A stretch of 64,000 bases of DNA, taken from Tubiluchus corallicola. Taxonomy: Eukaryota; Priapulida; Priapulimorpha; Priapulimorphida; Tubiluchidae. The notes beneath the pieces were generated by a model that searched no databases, had not been told where the DNA came from, and worked only from the letters and a program-made list of their open reading frames with translations. Below are positions 28,901-64,000 of the stretch, piece after piece (position 1 is the first letter of the stretch; each line of letters starts with the position of its first letter). A program made the position numbers and the translations under genes. Location of the stretch: positions 1-64,000 of the forward strand of contig JAQGDQ010000778.1 in NCBI GenBank assembly GCA_030141605.1, in the 5' to 3' direction.

Positions 28901-30992
28901 TTGTTTAAAAATACATGAAATCTGTTTTATGGTAAATAACACATTTTGCACATTTCACTAATGAATAGATATATGTATTATATGCAACTGCAATAGTAAC
29001 CTGCAGAAAAATGAAGGTATTCAAGTGGAAGTAAAAGCAAACACTTTAATTGTTAAATTGTTTAGCCTCTTATGGTAACGGAAGGCAATTCAAGACACGG
29101 TATATGTAGGCTGGCAGTTATGTTCCTGCTGGAGCTGTGCTGTCACATAACAAAACTGTTAAAAATATCGCCAAGTAAACACAGCACAACTATATTTCAT
29201 CACCAATCCAATTTACAAATACCCAAAAGTAGAAATTAACTGGAATAGTTTGCCTTAGCTGCAGGAGTTTATAATGATTTGCCGTTTGTTGTCAAATTTC
29301 TTAAATCAGAAAAGAGCCGTCTTTCGGTTTGGCTTTACGTACTATGAACTCACGTGAAGTAACATATTTCAATTATTTAATAACTTTAGTATCGTTCAAA
29401 CCAAACAGTTTTCAGTGGTCTTGGTGAAACTTTGATAGATATGTAATGTAGCACTTATGAATAGAGCCCAGAGCCGTGCCGTTTCATCTGAGCTACAGCC
29501 GGTTTATTTCTACAGTCGACCTAGTTGATAAGAAACCCAACTTTAGTCGCGCTAGCCGTATATATTAAATTCTTCATTTGTCATTAAAATGGTTCACTCA
29601 TTATAATAAAATTGAGTAATCCTCAGTGTAATGTTAAAATAACAACACAGTTCAAGACAAATGCATCCACTGCATACTAAAAAAAAACTAAAGTGCAAAA
29701 CTAAGGCCTAATTATATGCAATAAATGAACATATTTACGAATATGTAAACATAGTTACAAAAGCTGTGAAGTTTTTCGCTCTTGCGGTAATCACATGACA
29801 CTGCAAATCATTGGCTGAAATATGGCAAATGCATCGTGGATTCGAGGTCATATTGTATATGTGTTGGCAGAGATACTAAACTTCAGAAATTTTTGAACGA
29901 GAAAGCTGGTCAATTCAAAATTAAATACACAAATAGGCAGCAAAAGTCACACGTATGGAATCATTTTGACGTTTGGAATTGATTCATTGATAATCAAGAC
30001 ACGCCTCGCCAAGAGTTGAATTTAAATTATATTTGCAATAAATCCATTCTTTTTTTACATTAATTAAAAATTGATCTCTAATGCATTATTTGAATTTGAA
30101 CACCAGCTTTTTCATGTGTATAAGCAACACGAATTATTTAAAAAAATTGTCTCCAAATTAACAGCTAACTAACCACTTATCATTTGTTTAGTTAACAAAA
30201 ATTCGCAGCTTTAGCTGACTTAGTTGATTTATTCTTTAAGCCAACTCAGTTGAAAAGTCAGTCAACTCTCAGCCAAGCTAGTTGATTTACTGTGTGAGTC
30301 AGCTGATGTAGGAGTAACTGACTCAACCTCAGCCGAGCTAGCTGATTTATTGTATGAGTCAGCCGATGTAGTAGCAATTGACTCAGCTTCAGCCGAGCTA
30401 GTTGATTTACTGTGTGAGTCAGCCGATGTAGTAGCAATTGACTCAGCTTCAGCCGAGCTAGCTGATTTACTGTGCGAGTCAGCTGATGTAGTAGCAATTG
30501 ACTCAGCTTCAGCCGAGCTAGTTGATTTACTGTGTGAGTCAGCTGATGTAGTAGCAATTGACTCTGCTTCAGCCGAGCTAGTTGATTTACTGTGTGAGTC
30601 AGCTGATGTAGTAGCAATTGACTCAGCTTCAGCCGAGCTAGCTGATTTACTGTGCGAGTCAGCTGATGTAGTAGCAATTGACTCAGCTTCAGCCGAGCTA
30701 GCTGATTTACTGTGCGAGTCAGCTGATGTAGTAGCAATTGACTCCGCTTCAGCCGAGCTAGTTGATTTACTGTGTGAGTCAGCTGATGTAGTAGCAATTC
30801 ACTCAGCTTCTCTATTCATGAATAATTAATTTACAATGTACTTAAACTGCTAAAGACTACATGATCTGATAACATTTTCCCTACCTCATTAGTCTCTTTG
30901 TTGGTCCATAAAGTAACACACCCGAATCCTCCACTCCCAAGTGTCCGGGTTCTTTCCCATGGTCCATACCGACTTTCCTCAAAATGATCCAT
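21222..30992 (-). CDS. CHUK/IKBKB: IkappaB kinase (IKK alpha/beta type), five exons
   Basis: Exons on the minus strand: 30992-30885, 28259-28070, 26147-25987, 24288-24162, 22954-21222. All have AG/GT borders and matching phases, giving 772 residues (human IKK beta 756). The kinase has a Gly loop GSGGFG, Lys41 in [13 protein letters not shown] with Asp144, the IKK-type DLG at 166-168, and activation loop [12 protein letters not shown]. Ser177 and Ser181 carry the same numbers as in human IKK beta. A ubiquitin-like domain follows (about 311-388), then the long helical scaffold/dimerisation domain with [13 protein letters not shown]. The C-terminus QSWDFLQD resembles the NEMO-binding LDWSWL motif in position and aromatic/acidic character. 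It phosphorylates IkappaB in the NF-kappaB pathway as part of a NEMO complex. A TAATAG acceptor 6 bases before the ATG suggests a 5' UTR intron. Introns are full of repeats. Confidence 0.93.
25478..25905. mobile_element. TTAA-type MITE in IKK intron 3
   Basis: Ends CCATTTCAGTCCC and, reverse complemented, CCCTTTCATACCC. Left flank TTAA (25474-25477), right flank TAAA, a one-base decayed TTAA. The end sequence resembles piggyBac-like termini (TTAACCCTTT...). No coding capacity. Confidence 0.55.
26988..27477. repeat. 31-bp minisatellite in IKK intron 2
   Basis: About 16 copies of AAAAATTTGTAGCATTCTGT followed by GTGC and an A-run. The unit is mostly 31 bp, so the reading frame shifts by one each copy and all three minus-strand frames stay open for 140-185 codons. 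These frames are artefacts of the array. Confidence 0.95.
28416..28735 (+). repeat. Dispersed repeat with AAT-rich 3' tail, copy 1
   Basis: Shares more than 300 bp with 60699-61045, from GCGCAA-CTATTATCTTTCTT to TGTACTGAATGTGATAATAA. Both copies end in an AAT/AAAT simple repeat, as expected of a retroposed element with a LINE-type tail. No Pol III boxes or RT frame recognised. Located in IKK intron 1. Confidence 0.75.
30240..30826. repeat. 60-bp minisatellite in IKK intron 1
   Basis: About nine head-to-tail copies of a 60-bp unit, ending ~60 bp from the exon 1 donor. Each unit carries TGAGTCAGC, and most also TGACTCAGC, both AP-1/Maf-type sites. Because 60 is divisible by three, open frames appear on both strands; they are not genes. 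Confidence 0.95.
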
Positions 30993-30999
30993 ATCAGCC

Positions 31000-32685
31000 T
31001 ATTACCAGAAAGTATCTTCTTGTTTTACATCCTAAAGTTAGAAATCAAAGCTAATCATCAGATATATTGTAAACTGAATTTATCACATGCCTAGCATTAC
31101 AGGACAAAATTAATATAAAAGTTTATGGCATCGGGGCTGCAAACAAATGAAAAGTTATAATGATGGTGTAAAAGCTACATCATTAAAAATGTCCACAGTT
31201 TTGCATAAGTGACATTAGCCAAAGATTGGTTTTGCTAATTCCGCATTGACGCCTCTTTGAATTGCTATTCATAAGGAGGTCCCTCTGACCTAACTGGTAC
31301 ATGTATTCAAAAGATGATTTCCCATGTTGCAGTTGAATATCCACTATGTATTAATTTACCAAAAAGACCATAGCAAATAAAATCCCACAAACTTTAACAA
31401 AGATGCAGCAAAAAAGTTTATGAAGCTAAAACACAAGCAGCAAAGATGTGAAATGCTGGCATACCTAAACATTTAATATACTAAAAGCAGTTAAACAAAA
31501 AAAACGCATAAATACCATACAAAACCTAGAAGAATTGAAAAAGTGGCAGACAAATTGACACACTTCGCTCCCTGTAAGAGATGAACTGCTACCCACAATC
31601 AGATTCCTTTATGTAAATGATAAACATTAAAAACACTATGCATGCTTAGCTCTTAGTAAACTAGCTGCCGTAAACTTTTTAAAAGTAAGAAGACTAAAAT
31701 ATCATGTACCAGGTTTTTTCTTTCCATAGTAATTTCTGACATTACTTTTAAGACCTTGAACACATTGCTGACTAACTAAGTTATTCTCGGAAATGGTGTT
31801 GACAAGCCACTGATATCTCAGTGTTTTTTCCAGATTACAGCTGCATTTACCCATCTTGAGAGTAGTTTTTTTTATTTTATAGAGGATATATGATAATGAT
31901 GATGAATGCAAGTGAACATTATAATGCATCACGACAGAGATTCATATTCATAACACTCATGCTTAAGAGATCCTAATTCAGCCTACTTGTTTTCTTTTGC
32001 AGATGAGCAAAGCAAATTTTCTCCACCGTACTAATTAGACTCCTTGAGGAGAGATCATCAAACGACCATCTTATTGCTAGGTCACCTCGCACGGCAAGCA
32101 AACTCTCCAGAATCTTTCAAAACTAAACAGATGTAAAGAATACTAAAGATATGATAAACAGAATGATACAATATTTTTAATTTCATATAGATATCAGCAG
32201 CTTTCGCAAATCAGCAATAGTTTGAAAAATGAGCTACCATGTTACGTTATTGGTTGTTTTAGAACTTAACCTAATCTTACCATAGCCTAGGCCTAATCTT
32301 AAAGAAACTTTGAGTCTGATTTTTCACTGAAGGACAGTAAACAGAGCTGAATAATAAATCATTAATTTACAGTCTAACTAACTAATTAATCAGGAACCAA
32401 ACTAATCTGCCACAAAAAATATCAAGTTAATTTTCATTAATATTTTCTTTACACCCATTCACTTACCACCACCTTTAAAAGTGCAATTATGCAGACACAC
32501 GTCACACTTCATGGCCAGAAACTGTTTTTCACCCTCGCCTCAAGATGTCGCAAGTAGTTAGTCACGTGATAGATATACAAAGTCACGTGTGCTATCACGT
32601 GACTGTAACAAAAAATCACCTTTTACGATTGGACAAGGATTTGTAAACCATCCGGGTATTTAACGCTTTTTAGTGAACGTCTAAA
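31000..32685. promoter_or_regulatory. Shared upstream region of IKK and HCFC1
   Basis: The two genes point away from each other, with 1.7 kb between start codons. It should hold the 5' UTR exon of IKK and both promoters. The HCFC1-proximal 170 bp has the E-box cluster and an inverted CCAAT (ATTGG at about 32629). The rest (about 31000-32450) is AT-rich with no other feature I can name. Confidence 0.55.
32563..32601. promoter_or_regulatory. Three E-boxes upstream of HCFC1
   Basis: CACGTG at 32563-32568, 32584-32589 and 32596-32601, all preceded by T (TCACGTG). The first and third extend to TCACGTGA, the form preferred by USF/TFE/MITF bHLH-zip factors. They sit 85-123 bp before the HCFC1 ATG. 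The ATG context AAAATGGCGGC also matches a YY1 site, common at start codons of TATA-less housekeeping genes. Confidence 0.6.
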
Positions 32686-61454
<28,769 letters not shown>

Positions 61455-61704
61455 GTGCGTGTTAGCTTGTTTGCTGTCTCGTCTTTGCAATCTTTCTCGG
61501 TGTAATCTAGGAAGTTGATAGCGCACACAGTGGTAGGGATTGGTTGACGTTCAGACTGCATGAAAGTTTTGGGTTATGTGGTGCATATTTAGATTTTATA
61601 CAATTTTTTAAAAATCCACCTGTACAACTCACAACCACTGCAGTTTGTCCACTGCTAAATGTGCCATAATGCTGAAACTTGGGTGATCAATGACCACCAG
61701 CAAG

Positions 61705-62190
61705 GATGAGAATTTTCCGCGGATACGCAGAATTCCGAGTTTTTGGAATACCAGTAGTGCCATTTTTGTAAATCGCGTAAATTCGTTGAGAAAATGTTTT
61801 TACAATACATTACATTATTTCACAAGCTGACCGCTAGTTGGCAGGCTGTCACTTTGTTTACATCACGTACATCAGTGGAACCACGTGTATATCGCTATGT
61901 GTAAAAATATAGAATCAATTGTGCGGAGTTATTTGAGTCAATTGCAGACAGTTTTGCATAGGAGCGGCCAGTGCTTAGGCGTTTTTGAGACAATTAGGTA
62001 TCATGTATCCTTGATATTTGGGTATTTTAAATTATGCATAAAACAAGGTAATTGATATTTTAAGTCCACGTAGAGGCTATGGTCACAAAATTGCAATTTG
62101 TTGCTGGCTCCCCTTGAACTCCATTGGGGCTTAGGTGGCCCCAAACCCCCCGGACTGTTTCAGAGTTTTTTACAATTTGTCATTCTCATC
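61705..62190. mobile_element. GATGAGAAT-ended repeat, copy 2
   Basis: Partner of 37625-38127. Starts GATGAGAATTTTCCGCGG, ends ATTTGTCATTCTCATC. Immediately followed by CCCTGCA and the next repeat. Confidence 0.8.
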
Positions 62191-62194
62191 CCTG

Positions 62195-62437
62195 CATAAG
62201 TCATTTATTTCACATTACACATTTACAATAGTTTCATGTACAATATCTAGTGAAAGGGCCTACAATGAACATAATATAAATAAGTTTTTATTGTTTCTGC
62301 ACAAGAAAAGCCTCAAACATTGTTCACCTATATACGAATGTAAATGTGTTGCGGGCAATCAGAAAGCAGGTGGCCCGAAAACCCCCGGCCTGTTTCAGAG
62401 TTTTTTACAATTTGTCATTCTCATCCCTGCACCAGGA
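62195..62437. repeat. Uninterrupted copy of the 45560 repeat plus a second GATGAGAAT-element end
   Basis: 62195-62370 matches 45560-46240 without the MITE. 62371-62431 then repeats the last ~60 bp of the preceding element (GTGGCCC...CCCCGG-CTGTTTCAGAGTTT...ATTCTCATCCCTGCA). So the ~170-bp repeat is flanked by two copies of the same transposon end. Confidence 0.8.
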
Positions 62438-63163
62438 ACATCCAAACAATAAACTCACAGACAAGTTGTCAGGTGCATAGAATAAGGAATGCACTGTGAA
62501 CTATGTAAATAGATCAAAATCAGTGCAAGAGTTCGACGACTTTTAATTGAAAATTACAATTACAAAAATTACATGTATGATGGTCGCTGTGTCTTTGACA
62601 GGAATTTAATATAATTTTAAGGGAAAATTACAATCCATGTTAATTCGGCAAATACATTTTTGTAGTAGTTGTATGTCGTACGTCGACACCTTTGGGGCAG
62701 CTATGCCCTCTATTCAGCATTCAGTTTTTATTTGCCTCATATGACTGAGAAGAGGTTCACATAAGTGCAGTTGTTTTATAGCATAGTAGCAGTTAAAACG
62801 TAGGAAGACACGGGGTGGTGAAAGATCAAAGGTCACCTAGCAACCGCCCTTTAATAATAGAAAAATAAGTATTATGCATAATTAAAATTATGATGTAAGT
62901 AATAGGTAATTAGAGGCAATCATTACATTTTAAATTACAAGTTACGTTACAAAGACATAATCAATTTACAGTACATACAGAAACTGCATTGTTATTGTAT
63001 CATTTTATCACTTGCAGTTTACTGTTCAACTCTGATGGAGTGCAAATTTCTTAATGCTTGTAATCTTTTCTCTTTAAATCTTAATTAAATGCGGAGATCA
63101 GCGTGGTGAACATAATTTGATTCATTGTATTTGAACTAATGCTCTGGTCATCTTTATCCTTAC
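62438..63163. other. HCFC1 intron 21, no feature seen
   Basis: AT-rich sequence. No exon matching the C-terminal HCF-1 fibronectin domains is visible here or up to the window end. Confidence 0.5.
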
Positions 63164-63807
63164 GGGACAAGAAAAGCGGCACCTGAAGTAGGTTTCGGAA
63201 AAATCGCCTTAAAAAATTATGCTACTTTACAGCAATTTTATGCAAATAACGTATTCGCGTTGGAAGGAATTTTCGTTTGTTTCCATTTTAAATCTCCCGC
63301 AATACCGTTCCGACGGCGCCATTACATGACGTCACTAAAACACATAAATCAGGGGAAGAAAAGGCAATATTAAATTATGACCCAGAAAACTTTCCGTGCA
63401 AATCTGTATTACTCAGCATTTCATTTACCTGCTGTAAAGACGTGTGTAACTAGACTAATAATTTAAAATGTTTGTGTCAGTTCGTAAAATGTCGCTGACT
63501 CACCCTCCAGGGTGCGCCAAAAATGTATTTTTAATCTTATTGACAAGATTCAGTAATTTAAAACTTTACTTAATTAGCAACATGTATGCTACGAATGATC
63601 TGATTATTTTTTCAAACTTTGCTCAATGTTATCAAAACTTATTTCAAATGACTGCGCCTAACGGTCATCGCGGGAGTTCAAATTTATGTGTTTTATACAG
63701 CGTTACGGCCGATGCAAGCTATGCATCCGAAGACGTAGTACGTAAGTGATACAAAATTTCGAGACGAGTTTTTTAAGCTTTATGTAAGTGGAGGGTTTTC
63801 TTGTGCT
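63164..63807. mobile_element. TTAA-type non-autonomous transposon, copy 3
   Basis: Third copy of the 20455 family. Begins GGGACAAGAAAAGCGG, ends TTTTCTTGTGCT. Flanking TTAA is not preserved (TTAC left). A short internal deletion removes the ACCATTAAAATGG segment. Confidence 0.85.
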
Positions 63808-64000
63808 ATTAGCTATAAGCTTATAAATGCTTTTGACAATTATATTTTTACCCATATAGTGACAATCATAGTGTTGAGGCAACAGATGCTTAAGGATGGG
63901 TAAAATATTGACTGAAGCTTCAAGAAAAGGTGTTTCATATTTTTTTATTTTATCTTGAAAACTTGTATAGGAAAATATTAAATACTTTACCTTTTGCAAC

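Noticed and set aside
30258-30829. Long frames on both strands ([17 protein letters not shown] and [20 protein letters not shown] repeats)
   Set aside because: Direct product of a 60-bp minisatellite whose period is a multiple of three; intronic.

Overview
This is an animal (metazoan) nuclear window, AT-rich, with short exons bounded by GT/AG sites, large repeat-filled introns and no operons. Protein similarity to human orthologues is very high (HCF-1 kelch domain, RCBTB1, IKK). The abundant LINE, hAT, pogo-like, TTAA-target and 5S-derived repeats suggest an invertebrate, plausibly early-branching such as a sponge or cnidarian. The species cannot be fixed from the sequence alone.

Layout. 1-8000: two intronless BCS1-like AAA-ATPase paralogues on the minus strand. 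The first lies between two ~1.35 kb inverted-repeat arms that end in a LINE C-terminus, and it has lost its catalytic residues. 8000-11200: repeats, a possible promoter and a degraded LINE. 11286-13390: last three exons of a coiled-coil protein gene (+). 15146-16741: RCBTB1 in one exon (-), 531 residues as in human. 16.7-21.2 kb: no gene seen. 21222-30992: five-exon IKK alpha/beta kinase gene (-), predicted 772 aa, with both activation-loop serines. 32686 to beyond the right edge: HCFC1 (+), 21 exons assembled here (1332 codons), C-terminal exons outside the window.

IKK and HCFC1 are head to head, 1.7 kb between start codons, with three CACGTG E-boxes in 39 bp just upstream of HCFC1. Intron space is dominated by transposon relics, many with readable terminal inverted repeats and target duplications, and by minisatellites.

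The strongest observation is in HCFC1 exon 20: six 30-residue repeats with core PPGETSTCKTTDTVST. They align without gaps to the vertebrate HCF-1 PRO repeat PPCETHETGTTNTATT, the site where O-GlcNAc transferase cleaves HCF-1. A seventh unit, APCETTTTNTTNTTTT, is created by splicing of exons 20 and 21 and is an even closer match. These repeats are generally regarded as a vertebrate feature (Drosophila HCF is cut by taspase1), so this could be an undescribed, possibly ancestral or convergent, OGT-cleavage module.
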